From the NCBI GenBank assembly GCA_010015745.1, contig ML978172.1, positions 62,001 through 126,000 on the forward strand: 64,000 bases of DNA, read 5' to 3'. The notes beneath the pieces were generated by a model. That model was not told where the DNA came from. It ran no database searches and saw nothing but the letters and a program-made list of their open reading frames with translations. This document shows, piece by piece, positions 21,775 through 33,258 of the stretch. How positions within the stretch are numbered: position 1 is the stretch's first letter; every line of letters starts with the position of its first letter. This stretch comes from Setomelanomma holmii (lineage: Eukaryota; Ascomycota; Dothideomycetes; Pleosporales; Phaeosphaeriaceae). Position numbers and translations under genes: made by a program.

Positions 21775-22338
21775 AAATGCGGCGGGATGAGATAGAAGGG
21801 GGTTGGGTAGGTGGAAATATGTAGAGGCGAAGGCTTAGGAAGAAGTGTGGGAAACGAAGCAAATGACCATCACCTGGAATTGGAACATGCGGTAGAGCAA
21901 GCTAACATGTATGCATGCCGGACGAGCATCTTTTGCGGATATCTGTTTATCTGCACTGACTCTATTGTCGAGACGGCGTATATTCAGGCGGCTAATGTGG
22001 ACCTTTGATGACGACGTCGGAGCGAAGTCCTTCGCTTGTGCGGACGGAGTGCGTGTTGGATGGTTTTGAGACGTAGGGCTTGGTATGTGTGCTTTTGTCC
22101 ATGATGTGAATCGTCACTGTTTGTTAAGCTGTGAGGATAGATTCGAAGGTTTGAGAATCCGGAGGGTGTTTAAGTGAAGAAAGATGATAAAGATGCGATG
22201 GAGGCAAACGACTATGAAAAGCCTGTGCGAAGTGGTCAAGTAATATCTTGCAAGAAATCGCATTCTAGAAGCATGGATGGGATTATTCATCAAATCCTGA
22301 GTGTGTTTGGATGCGGAGACGGGGTGCTATGACCTCGG
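21775..22338. other. Intergenic, upstream of HET pseudogene
   Basis: No recognisable gene or repeat. It presumably holds the decayed promoter of the HET-domain gene. Confidence 0.4.
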
Positions 22339-24203
22339 ATGCTAGTCAGGGGTATGCTGATCGGAAGGCTTCTGAGAAGAATTCTCTCCAGAAGCATACG
22401 GATCTTTAAGAGCGATGATAGTGACACCGTTGCCACTATCAGCAGCTGGCTCACCCAATGCATTCCGAGCCACTGTATTTGGGGACCCAGCGATGTTGAA
22501 GATTCCCGCATGCCAACACGCCTGATACATGTTGGCCATGGTGAAGGAGATGGTCAGCATGTAAGGTTGGTCAACGCCAATGTGATCAGCAGCATGTTCT
22601 TGAAGAGTGCGCCATACGTTACTCTTACTCATCGTTGGGGAAACTCTATCACTCTCGATCGAATGAATCTCACGACGGAGAGGTTGAGTCAGTACGAGGA
22701 ACGGATCCCTATTGGCGATCTGTCGCAGTATGTCCAGGATGCAATGTGGTTGACGAGACGGCTCGGCTTCGAATATCTCTGGATTGACTTCATCTGCATC
22801 GTTCAGGATTCGGATGAAGACTGGGGCACTGAGGCTAGCCTCACGAGCCTTTTGTATATAGACATTGCACACTTTGTATAGCTGCTTCTTGGGCAGCCAC
22901 AGCGTTGCCCGGTGAAGACAGAGGTCTTTTCACCGGAGGAGTATTCCGGCAGGTCACAACTCCGTTCAATGCTCGCTTACCCGCGCTGCAAAATTCCGCG
23001 ACTGATATAGTGGAGACGTCGGAACCTTTCCCAATACTGCAAATGGCCACATTTCAGTGCGCCAATCTTCACATATGTCAGGAGGAAGTGACACATGCGC
23101 CACTCAATACTCGAGGTTGGGTTATGCAAGAGACATGTCTCAGCCCTCGTACGGTATACATAGGCAGATGACTGTTTTGGGAGTGTCGTGAGCAGCAATT
23201 TTGTGAAGCATACCCGCTAGACTTCTGAGTGAGTTTCGCTGGCGATTGCCCAAAAGCGTGGACACAAGAACTCAAGGAGGATGTCAAGGTGATGAAACAT
23301 CACGTTACAAGGGTGAGGATGTGGTAGCGTCTGATTGAGAATTACACTCGCTGTCATCTAACCAGTAGTCAAGACCGTCACGTCGCTATCGCAGGAGGTC
23401 GATGACACGTACATCTGCGGTCTCTGGCACTCGCATATTCTTCTGGATCTCGGTGGTATGTATCAGAACCGAAACGACTCGATGAGAGTTCTGTACACCG
23501 TCAAGGTGAGTACTGACAAAGGCGCATTTAACTTGGCTGCTCACTTAATGCTACAGTGCCATCGTAGTCGTGGGCTTCGACCTGTGGTGCTATTCTATTC
23601 TCTCGCGACATGGGCAACTGCAATTCATACTCCCACTTGAAGATCCTCGAGATAAGGTCAGGCACACAATCGTCCTGAGCGCGACCCATGTCTCCCATCT
23701 GGATGATGCTAGTACAAGCTCCACTTTTACGCATCCCGTCTTCCGATCTGAAACCGATTCATTATTCTCGCACATACTCCGCCTATGAAGTACAATTAGA
23801 GGATTTACACGTCCCCTATCTTCTCGACGAGCCACGATACTTCCCCGATAAATCTCAGCAAGCAATCGCACAGCGCGGTATGTTCCTCCTACCTTTACAA
23901 ACCGTTCAGAAACAAGACACATTAACACCCACAAGTCCGGTCACACGCGAACTGTGTTTGTTGGTTCTGGAAAGCATCGAGGTAATGTCTGAGCACCTCG
24001 AGACGGCGTTTGAGTCGTTTGACTGGAGTGTAGCGAAGATGTATAAGCGAACAGGATACTTGAGGCTCTTCTTCTGTTCTGGTATACCTGTATACCATCC
24101 TTTGACTAGGTTCTTCACACAGGCGAGCACAGATGTTATCGGTTTGAAGATGTGGAATGTGCAAAGCTGTGGTATACCACCTGAGGAGTTCATCTTCGTA
24201 TAA
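22339..24203 (+). pseudogene. HET-domain (heterokaryon incompatibility) protein pseudogene
   Basis: HET-domain proteins trigger vegetative incompatibility reactions in filamentous ascomycetes. The first segment (22339-22881) contains the start of the HET domain: YVTLTHRWG, then IPIGDLSQYVQDAMWLTRRL and YLWIDFICIVQDSDEDW. The second, in another frame (22905-23171), has NTRGWVMQETCLSPRTVYIG. A further stretch near 23340-23460 reads DTYICGLWHSHILLDLGG. The C-terminal part is at 23688-24203. At least three frame changes and several stops separate them, so the gene is dead. The true start is uncertain because the region before the HET domain is not conserved. Confidence 0.8.
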
Positions 24204-24689
24204 TCGGCATTTCGATACCTGAGGAAACCTATAGACGCGAACTCTCCTCCAAGCGATTTTTTCTCTCCTATCAGCACACTTGCGGTGTCAAAATTAAGCA
24301 CGACCTCAACTTTGCTGCTTTGTATGGGTACTGTCGTGATCTGGAAAGCCAAGGTTAATCTTAGTCTGAAACCGAGTTTATCAGACGGAATTTTGGAAAG
24401 AAATGGTTCACGTATGGGACGTCCAAAGCGTGAATTACGTTACATGATCTCGAGATCGATTCCAATTGCATTGGACATTGCTGCTCTGCGATGAGAGCTA
24501 CATGTACTTTTCCTCTCTTCGCCGGCTCGTGAGAGCAGGAATGCTTACGGAAGGAGGCAGGTTAATGCTCGAATCCAACAGCCGTATCACTTCAGGATAC
24601 AAATCGTGATCCCCTAGCCAAAGCTCGTTTACCGCAGCCTTTGTTCGTCATCCCACCCACAAAACAACTCTTTTCGATTATATGCCATT

Positions 24690-24858
24690 TGTCAGATGTG
24701 AGAGGACAGAGCAGACATGAAGGAAGTAGAAGGTTGTTGTATTGATAGAGCTACACAGAGCAATTACATACACAACCACGATGATTAAGCGAGTGACAAA
24801 GAGTCACGTGAGAGATGCAGTTCACATGTACCTTGTGAACTGAGGTGCCAGACTGACA
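24690..24858 (-). mobile_element. Solo LTR, 169-bp family (copy 2)
   Basis: A 169-bp sequence with TGTCAG...CTGACA ends, flanked by the 5-bp direct repeat CCATT at 24685-24689 and 24859-24863. It is about 95% identical (8 differences by eye) to the reverse complement of 42387-42555, which has a different 5-bp duplication. TG...CA ends, a 5-bp target duplication and no internal region identify it as a solo LTR left after recombination. The minus strand is the sense orientation relative to the other copy. Confidence 0.88.
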
Positions 24859-25430
24859 CCATTCTGTATCCAGTCAATAGCGTGCTGGATGGATAGCTGG
24901 ATCGTGTTGTATGTCGGTATTTCCATCATTAGCCATGCAGCCGTGATCTGATCGCTCAGTCCCTGCACATCAAGCCGCTCATCGGGCCAGAAACGGAGGT
25001 TTGGAACGTTGAGCTGGTCCATGACCGCTAGATCCAGGGCTCCTCTCTTTTGTCCCAAGCCATCGCGTAGCTGCGATGGGATGGTGAACGTCAGGTTGGT
25101 GCGTCGTACTGCCAAGTTCAAGGTTACGCCTTGAAGAAGATATATGATTACGGTACCCGGACTGCAGGAACCCGTCAAGCTGCGGTAACTGAAGCTTCGG
25201 TCGACATAGTGGACTACTGCCTGAGGGTGAGTTCGGCAGAAAGCTCCGATGGCGTGTAGGTCTTCGTAACGTTGGGCGACGTCAAATGTGAAATCGCTGT
25301 CGTGGCAGCGTGTCAAGGTAACTTTGCGGACCCATGATAGCCTCGACGATGCGCAATCTGTCAAGAAGTTTTCGAAGAGTCTGGCCGGAGTGGGGTGTGT
25401 TGATGTCTTTTCAGCTCCACCAAACCACAA
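24822..25430 (-). CDS. Hypothetical gene fragment whose 3' end lies in a solo LTR
   Basis: A minus-strand open frame of about 200 codons with no ATG at its 5' end; the frame opens at a stop near 25447 and the first codons are TTG TGG. An upstream exon is missing or lost. I recognise no domain. It contains RLFENFLTDCASSRLSWVRK and DVAQRYEDLHAIGAFCRTHP, a style seen in fungal F-box-associated and orphan proteins. Up to DWIQNG the codons are host DNA; the last residues (VSLAPQFTRYM) are encoded by the solo LTR at 24690-24858. Without the LTR the frame would end Q-N-G-I-stop. Whether it is expressed is unknown. Confidence 0.45.
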   Translation of the reverse strand: MWFGGAEKTSTHPTPARLFENFLTDCASSRLSWVRKVTLTRCHDSDFTFDVAQRYEDLHAIGAFCRTHPQAVVHYVDRSFSYRSLTGSCSPGTVIIYLLQGVTLNLAVRRTNLTFTIPSQLRDGLGQKRGALDLAVMDQLNVPNLRFWPDERLDVQGLSDQITAAWLMMEIPTYNTIQLSIQHAIDWIQNGVSLAPQFTRYM

Positions 25431-26205
25431 CTCGTGTTGTTTGATCTAAGGTTGCATCAAACCATTCTCGTTGCGCAGATTGTTGCTGGAATGACCCCGT
25501 CATGTCAATTGTGACTGCTTGCAGGTTTTTGCGATATTGAGAGGGAGCGGCAATTTGGGTGGAAGGAAGGTAGAGAGCTGTGACTTAGACTTGCAATTGC
25601 TTTAGCAATCGTATGGGCCGGCTCGCAGCTGCACCTTAGTGTGTGGAAGGCGATGGGCGATTGCGGGCAGTGCGGTGTTGAGCACCTGCAGCATGACCTC
25701 CAGAGTTGGCAACAATCAATCCAGCTTCAATCAAGTATCGTCGTCGTCGTCGAAACTGCAATTCAATCAATTCAATCTCGTTGTTGTTGTAACTGCAATC
25801 AAATCAATCTGTATGGCTGTGATTGATTGATTGATTGACGTGATTGTGTGGTGTAGTAGAAAGGCACGTGACAGGGTAGCTTGGCATAAGGCATGGGTAA
25901 ATTGTACCGTAGGGGAGAGTAGATTTTAGGATCCTATCATGAACCACGAGACCTATCGCCATGTACTGCTCAATACTAACCTTCACCCAACACCTCAATT
26001 GCGGGTCGAACCTTGACTTTCTCAGCATGTACACAGTACTATGCCACAATTGCAGTTGTAGACGTGAGGCTGCTAGGTTTAGTGAGGTAGCGATCTCACG
26101 ATAGTTTTTTGGTGTTGTAGTCTAGTTAGTAATCACCTTAAACTTAGTTAGTCTTTTGCAATTTACGCGTCGTCGCATTTCAATCGTAATTCTAACAACC
26201 TAATA

Positions 26206-28056
26206 ACGTGTTTTACAAGCGAGCGGCCCATACAAGCGAGCGGCCCACCCCACCAATTTTGTGCACCTCTTTAGGCGTACATCTCAACTACATTAAGAGA
26301 CAAGATAGATATAATAATAAAATAGATTAAGCAGTGTCTAAAGTATCTTTTTTGCATGTCCGTGAGTTATGTCTAGTCTCTCTGCACCTCTTGCAGCCTG
26401 CCAGAGCCTGGCGGCTAAGGCCTAATCGCTCACCACCTTGGCGCTGTTCACGCTGTATCTGCTGGTCTGCCTCCTTTTAAGCAAGTATATCCTCTCCTGC
26501 TCCCTTTGTTAACGTCCCCTGCTTCTGTATCCGCTTCTTTTTGCGCTGCCTACGCTTTGTTGCTGCCTCATTAGCTCTCTCAAGGCTGGTGATCCGATCG
26601 CGCATTAGCTTAGCTGAGAGCATCATGATCTCTGCCCTCTTCTTAAGCTGGCTAATTGCCTCAATAATTGAGGCTGGCGACGAGCTTTTATGTCGTCGTA
26701 CGCGCTCACAAATTAGGGTTGATTGGGCCTCAAGCTCACGTACGTTGCTTGGTGTTTGAGCCTCCTAGATAGCCTCTGCTTAAGCGATTGGAGTAGGCGT
26801 ACGCAGCTGTACGTCAAGCTTTGATAGAACAGCATCTGGCTAGAGAGGTACAAGGCCTGCGCCTCGAAAGGCAGAGCAGATATTAGCTGCTGTGAACAAT
26901 CGCATAAAGGCTGTTTTAAAGGCAGGCAAAAACTTAAGCTTTATAATGTAGTTAATGTGGTGGCAGATTAGACTATTAACCTCAGAGCTATATGCGCGCT
27001 TTAATGGCGAGAAGCAGCCAACGTCAAGTGGCTGCAATAGGTGGGATAAGTGTGGTGGCATGCAGAGAGTGTAGATGTTATTCTCTTTGCAGAGCTCCTG
27101 GAATTCAAGAGACTGATGGCTTTCATGGCCGTCAAGGATAAGCAGCCGACGCGCCCCAACTAGCTTGCCCTCTGTGTGCTGGATAAAGTGCTTCAGCCAC
27201 TCTACGCCTATCTCGTTAGTCGTCCAGCTATTGTCGCTAACGGCAATAGCCCAGTTGCGTAGGATGTCCTCCTCTTCGTACTATGCAGATAGGTGGTGCT
27301 AGCTAGCAAAGACAATGAAAGGCAGAATAGCCCAGCCAGCAGCACTAATTCCTTGGATAATTGTCACCCACTCGCGATTGCCTAGCTGAATAGCCTTTAG
27401 CTGGCCTCTTCTTTCTAACCCTGTTACAACAAGCTGAGTTGTAATCTTGCCTATCATAAAGCCAGCCTCGTCAAAGTTGTAGATGTCCTCATTGCAGATG
27501 CTGTACTTGGATTTTGTCTGCTCTACTAGCTCAAACCAGCTCCTTATTAATATAGGGTCTTCACATAGAGCTCTCTGCCTGTCGTACGCTCAATTCCACG
27601 AGTCTTAAGACTGTCTGTACGCTTGACAAAGTTGCGCGGCCAGTGGACGCCAACGCAACCTGCGCTGCGCACGGCGAGCAGCTTGTTAGCCATGTCGCGT
27701 ACAGCGTCGTATGTAGGCGCAAATCCGCGCCGATCTAGGTCGAGTATATAGCTCACAATCACCTCCTCTTCTAGCTGCGTAAGCCTCTTTGAGTTGGGCT
27801 GGCAATCGCGTCTGGCAGCCTTGCCAGCGCGTCGGCGTCAGAGCGTCGTTCACGGGACTTCAAATGTCTGCGCAGCATCTCTTTCAGACTGGATTTAGTT
27901 TTAATTAATAGCTGAGATTGCAAGATGTAAATCAGCTTCAGCAGAGGCTGTTTAGGCTTGATTTGGGGGAGCTATGACAGGTAAAAGATCACACCCCGCA
28001 GAAAGTTGGTGGGGTGGGCCGCTCGCTTGTATGGGCCGCTCGCTTGTAAAACACGT
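26206..28056 (-). mobile_element. Pogo/Fot-type element 3, nested inside hAT element A
   Basis: 1851 bp, flanked by TA at 26204-26205 and 28057-28058, with 51-bp perfect terminal inverted repeats beginning ACGTGTTTTACAAGCGAGCG. Each end has two copies of a 17-bp unit ACAAGCGAGCGGCCCAT. The minus-strand transposase is decayed. The CENP-B region lies around 27547-27762 (LDRRGFAPTYDAVRDMANKL), the DDE segment around 26840-27500 (MPPHLSHLLQPLDVGC), and the C-terminal zinc-knuckle remnant near 26350. It inserted into the 5' part of hAT A, upstream of its transposase, so it is younger than hAT A. Confidence 0.92.
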
Positions 28057-28089
28057 TAACGCGTAATTAGTATCTTTTGTATTGTCGCA

Positions 28090-30871
28090 ATGCCTCGTAA
28101 CGCTAATAAGCCTATTAAGCGGCAACTTACTAGGCATAATAACGCTGACGCACGCCCAAATAGGAAGAATAGGCTCACCGTCAAAGGCACCAAAAGCCAG
28201 CTAATAGTCCTCAAGGATACGCAACTAGGCTCACCGCGAGAAGCCCTAGTGATCGCCAGCCAGGCTGACGATTTCGAATCACAACTGCGTGACTTGCAGG
28301 CGGAAGCTGAGGTTATTGCGCCCGTAGAGGCGTTAGAGGCGGCCACCGTGGCGTCTACAACACCTAAGGATGCTGAGGAGGATAGCTTCAACCAGCGCTT
28401 TACAGATAACTTTGATAATGTTGATTAGAAGCTTTTGAAAGGGTTTATACAGCCGCCATGGACCTAGACGCAGCGCAAAAGCTGGGTATACCAGCATGGT
28501 TATTGCGTCGCGTTACAGCGTAATCCTAAGCGTATTTTCTGGGCTTGCCACATCTGCTATTGCAACAAGAAGGTGGATCACGCAGTTTTGGAAACAACGA
28601 CAGCAACCAGCTCAGTACAGTCTCACCTCCGCAAGCGGCACCACATAGACTCAACGGGCAGTCTGACGATCCAGCTGCCAGCTGGGCAGAGGACGCTCTT
28701 AATGCTGGCGGGCTCTGGCGTCTTGGTTAGCTAAACTGTTGCTAACGGGATGGGCTAGTTCGACGTACAGGCGTTTGGGGTGGCGGCTCTACATTGGCTT
28801 GTCGATTGCAATATACCGCAGAGGCAATTTGAAGAGCTAAAGTTTCGGCGGCTGATAGAGTTTGCAAACCTAGAAGCTGAGAGGGCGTTGTAGAGGAGCC
28901 ACAATAGCGTCAAGCAGTACGTGATGCGGCTGTACGAGTACTTACAACCGCAGATTGTTGCTAAGTTAGAGGCAGCAATTAGCAAAATCCATATAAGCTT
29001 CGACAGGTGGACAACTAAAGGCGGCAAACGTGGCTTCTTTAGAGTTGTTGCACACTACGCAACTAGTGACCGCGTCGTCAAGGACGTCGCTATTGACCTG
29101 CCACAGGTTACTGGCGCTTATTTAGGCGAGAGGATAGCTGATTAGATTGAAAAAACGCTGCAAAAATTTGGGATAACAGCGTTAAAGCTGGGCTATTCCA
29201 TGCTCGACAACGCCTACAACAACGACGCCACAATTAAGACGCTTGGGATCAAGTACGGCTTTGTTGCTAGCCAGCGTCGCCTCCGTTGTAGCGCTCACAC
29301 AATTAATCTTGTCAGCCAAGCAGTGATATTTGGCTCAAACAAGGACGCCTTTGACAACGACCCAGCCAACCTCTAGGTAAGTTACCCTGCTATCTCTTTC
29401 TCGTAGCTGCGCTAACTAGGTGGTATAGGACGAGGAGGAGCTCCTCGTAGATTGGCGTAAACGAGGCCTGCTGGGCACGCTTCTTGACGTTATCAACTAC
29501 ATCCGGACGCCGCAACAGCACGAGGTTTTCTGAAACTTCCAGCACCTAGCCAACCGCGAGCTGCCTAATAAGAATCTGTCACGGTTTGGAGTCTCTCCTG
29601 TTGTACGACGTATCACAGTTTCACGTCTCCACTTCTGTACTACGTAGTACACCTCACCGCTGCTCTGCCTCACCAGCACTACATATACTAATCGTAGCCA
29701 CATACAATAGAACCTCAGTTCAATCCTTCAATTCTTCCTGCATGCGCACTGTTTACCCACCGCGACAGAATCAGAAGACTCTAGAGGTCGTAAAGCCTTG
29801 CGTTACCTGGTGAAACTTATATTGCTCAGCGTTTGAGCGCGCTGTTCAATTACAACCAGCTATCAACTCGTACATCGCGTACTATACTGACAGCCGCGAC
29901 CCTGCTGAAAGACGCCCTAGGACACGCAGAAACAAGACAACTGACGCGCCGGCGTGGATGAGATCTGGCGGGCTGTCCGCCAACGATTGGGCTGTCGTAA
30001 AGGACTATATTGACGTTCTGCAGCCCTTGAAGTCAGTTACAAAACGGCTAGAGGGTCGTAGTAGAAGCGGACGCTTTGGAGCAATCTACGAGGTGTTGCC
30101 TGTCTTTGAGTACTTACTTAGTGAGTTGGAACAGCGGTATACGCCTTACGAGCTCGTTAATTACGAGGCAACTGGCGCGCCTAAGGACCACCTTGCGATC
30201 AACCTAAAGGCCGCCTAGGCAAAAATCAACGACTACTACAGCCGGCTGGACGAGTCGCCCGTCTACTATGCCGCCGTCTGCCTCCACCTGTACTACAAGT
30301 ATTATTGCGATCGCGCGTGGCGCGACAAGCCAAGCTGGCTCAGCTAATCAAGAGAGGCTTTTCAGCAGCTTTAGAGTACTTACTAGGCGCTACAGAGCCC
30401 AAAAGTACGCCTAAGGGAGCGCAATCTGAGCGCTATTGACGACGCTATCGCAGCAATTATAGAGGATCTAAACTCTGACGACGAAGAGGGCTGCGACGAG
30501 TATTTGCGGTGGCAAAACTTTGAGCCAAAATGGTCAAAGACTGTGTTCGAAAGCCCTGGCAACAGCGTAATAGCTTACTAGATTGAGCTACGGCCTAGAT
30601 ACCCTAATCTTGCGCGCTTTGCGATTGATATATTGACAATCCCAGCCAGTAGTTGTAACTGTGAGCGCGTCTTTAGCGAGGTTAGTGATCTACTCACTCC
30701 TCGACGGCGTAATATGGGATCGCAGCTGCTCACCGCACTTCAGTGTATACGGTCTTAGATAAGAGAAGGCAAGCAGGTGCCTGTTAGGGCAAAGGCACTC
30801 AACGACGACGATCTTGAGCGGTTGTACGATCTCGCGTCGTGGGACCAGCCAGAGGATGAGGCAGGCAAGTA
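28090..30871 (+). pseudogene. hAT transposase pseudogene (element A)
   Basis: A hAT-family transposase with several stops and frame changes. The N-terminal part (28090-28425) starts MPRNANKPIKRQLTR. A BED-finger type region follows near 28500-28630. The catalytic core includes KIHISFDRWTTKGGKRGFF (28985 on), RCSAHTINLVSQA near 29290 and a predicted intron near 29376-29428. The C-terminal dimerisation region ends FAIDILTIPASSCNCERVFS (about 30610-30680). The sister element B at 44.6-47.1 kb encodes the same protein type. Stops such as TAG within the frame make it inactive. Confidence 0.85.
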
Positions 30872-31263
30872 ATTGGAGCCCAGGCCTGTATAACTCAGCT
30901 AACTGTCTCTTGAAACAGGCGATTATAACAGCTTTTAACAGCAACTTATGAGCGACTTTACCCTCTACGAGCGAGCTATACGTTGTACTGTTGTTGTTAG
31001 AGTTAGAAGATTGCTGGTGAGCGATGAGATTGCGTTGTGTGAGCTATCCTCAACAACAAGAAACTATTGCGAGATGACTGCCTCATCGAACCTAGCAGCC
31101 TCACGCTTACGTATGCCAAAAACTGCAATCACGTCAATCAATCAATCAATCAATCACGCTTATTTTAGCCTATCAAATCAATCACGACTCCCAAAAACTG
31201 CAATCAAGTCAATCACGAGCTTTATGTTTGATTGAATTGATTGTTGCCAACTCTGATGACCTC

Positions 31264-31759
31264 ACTGCACTTTATATCGCAACGACCAGCGCGCATCGCT
31301 CGTCGTATCCGTCTCATGCTCAAATTAAAGTCGAAGAGTCGTTATTGCAATTGAGTGATGTGCTTGAATTTTGGTGTTCTGAAAGAGGAATCTGGGTTGA
31401 CCCCGCAGCAAGCGCAACTCCACCCAACTACGTTCTTTCATACGCGAATTCGTGACACTCCTTCAGAATCACCGATAGAATTGAGCTCCATGAAATTCAC
31501 CGAATGTGATCTTAAACACTCGCCTCATCCTGGGATGATGGTCGTGTCTTCGGTATTATGAGGCTGGACACACTCACTTTCGAGAACTTGCGTCGTACTC
31601 TGACAGCAATGAATCAGAACAAGGCCCGAGTACCCTTGTGGACGAGGAAAGCGGACATGATCAGATACTGTCACGGTTGAAACCTCGTTTATTTCTTACA
31701 ATACATACGGTACTATGGCAGGGTAGAGTGTGTTCACATTTTTGCTCCCTATTTTCGCC
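31264..31759. other. Gap between hAT A and pogo fragment
   Basis: Host-like or degraded sequence with no recognisable gene. The left boundary is the hAT A target duplication; the right boundary is where similarity to pogo element 6 begins. Confidence 0.4.
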
Positions 31760-32702
31760 GCAACAAACAGACACACAGAGTCGCGTACAACAGGAACGTA
31801 CAGACTGCTTGTCCTTGACGGCCATGACAGCCACGCAACGCCAGAGTTTGATCAATATTGCAAGGACAACAGGATTATTACTCTCTGCATGCCACCCCAC
31901 ACCTCACACCTTCTTCAGCCTCTTGACGTTGGCTGCTATCCTCCTCTTGAGGTAGTGTACGGACATGAGGTGGCTGAGCTTGCCCGCCAAGGCGTCTTTT
32001 ATGCCGACAAGCTTGACTTCCTAATAATATACCAGAAGATCAGGCAGACAGTCCTGTCGGAGAAAAACATTAAAGCTGGCTTTGAGGCGACAGGGCTTAT
32101 CCCACTTTATCCAGAGCGCGTCCTAATCCAGCCTTACCGTTGTCAGAACGCCGTCCCCACCAGGGACCGCAGGTGGTGAATCAGCAACGTGGACAGCTGA
32201 GACTCCACGTACAACTACCCAGCTTCAGTAACAGGCTCGTCTTGTACAAGGTTTGCTCCAGCGACAGTCTCAAAGCCCTACAAGTCAAGCAGTTGCTCAG
32301 CTTGTTAAGGGCTGTCAGCTTGCTATGAACTCAGCGACAATCTTAGCTGAAGAGAGTTCAAAGCCGCGCGCTGCCAACCATCGCCAGCAACGTAAATGTC
32401 AGATACAACGACAGTATATAGCACGTGGAAGGGTGTTACAGGCTCAGGAAGGTCAAGCGCTGGTCACAGAGGCTCGAATGGGTGTCCAGCAAAGTGACCA
32501 AGCAGAGACTCCGCGGGCACAAACAAGAGCACCACCAACGTGCAGCAAATGTCATGTACAAGGTCACAACAGGACTCAATGTAGACAGATCTAGTCTATT
32601 CTCTGTCAAAGTTTCAGACAATTTAATTATGTGGTTGTTGAGCAATCGTACGAGGACCTGCGCGCGTCTTGGTGGGGTGCGCAGCTTACTGGTGTAGCAC
32701 GT
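31760..32702 (+). mobile_element. Pogo/Fot-type element 5, 3' half only
   Basis: The right end is complete. The terminal repeat, read inward, is ACGTGCTACACCAGTAAGC, followed by TA at 32703-32704. Similarity to element 6 starts at about 31760, within the catalytic core, so the 5' half is missing. It encodes the second and third catalytic Asp regions (LLVLDGHDSH, HLLQPLDVGC) in 31730-32179, then after a frameshift a C-terminal part with a CCHC zinc knuckle CSKCHVQGHNRTQC (about 32541-32582). Non-autonomous and dead. Confidence 0.8.
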
Positions 32703-32781
32703 TAGTATTGATGCCGCTTAATCACACAGCCTACGTCATATCGATCACGCGCAGCTCCTTCACACGCAGCTCCTGTACAGA

Positions 32782-33258
32782 TCACCAAGCCTTCCCGTCT
32801 GCACCCAAATTCTTCCTCGCCCTCACCATCAGACCCCTCAGTCTCTCTGTTGCCAAACTGTCCAAGAATTCCAATACCCTCTCAATCTTACCGTCGTCGT
32901 TCATGTTCAGTATGAAGATGTACTCGCCCACGTATTCCCACTCTTTCTCCTCTCCGTCTTTGACTTCTTCCCTGAACTCTGGCACACCTGTAGCCCATAT
33001 CGTAATTTGACGCGCAGCCTCGTTGATATGGATCTCCTTCGCGGTGACAGAGAAATGTGCGAGCAGCGGAATGAGGTTGTTGGTAAGATGCGACGCGAAT
33101 TGCTCATTCGTCTTCGTTGGTATAGAAAGAGATGAAGGGGCGAAGATGTGGTTGCAAGTTGGGGAACGCAGAGCGACGTGATCTTCGGCGGAGAGTTCGG
33201 TAAAACCGCGGAGGAAGGCCGCAGCGATTCGCTGGAGTTCGGACGAATTCTTAGACAT
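32782..33258 (-). CDS. Small NTF2/SnoaL-like fold protein
   Basis: 158 residues from ATG 33258 (the frame is open further upstream, but MSKNSSELQRIAAAFLRGF is the natural start). The pattern is an N-terminal helix, THAL-like SPTCNHIFAPSSL, a long helix EQFASHLTNNLIPLLAHF, then alternating strands (ITIWATGVPEF, EYVGEYIFILNMNDDGKIERVLEFLDS). This matches the cone-shaped NTF2-like fold found in SnoaL polyketide cyclases and scytalone-dehydratase-like proteins. Such proteins are common in fungal secondary metabolism, but no cluster is visible here. It appears intact although it lies inside the transposon block. Confidence 0.72.
   Translation of the reverse strand: MSKNSSELQRIAAAFLRGFTELSAEDHVALRSPTCNHIFAPSSLSIPTKTNEQFASHLTNNLIPLLAHFSVTAKEIHINEAARQITIWATGVPEFREEVKDGEEKEWEYVGEYIFILNMNDDGKIERVLEFLDSLATERLRGLMVRARKNLGADGKAW

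Larger units (their letters stand above)
25701..31255 (+). mobile_element. hAT element A, 5555 bp, with a nested pogo element
   Basis: Terminal inverted repeats begin with a perfect 20-bp match, CAGAGTTGGCAACAATCAAT, at 25701 and, reversed, at 31255. The element is flanked by the 8-bp direct repeat ATGACCTC (25693-25700 and 31256-31263), the hallmark of hAT insertion. Both ends carry sub-terminal CAATCA-type repeats (25725-25840 and 31130-31250). Without the nested pogo element and its TA it would be 3702 bp. The transposase is on the plus strand and is described separately. Confidence 0.94.

Noticed and set aside
31130..31250. CAATCA repeats resembling a CRISPR or microsatellite array
   Set aside because: They are the sub-terminal repeats of hAT element A, also present at its other end.
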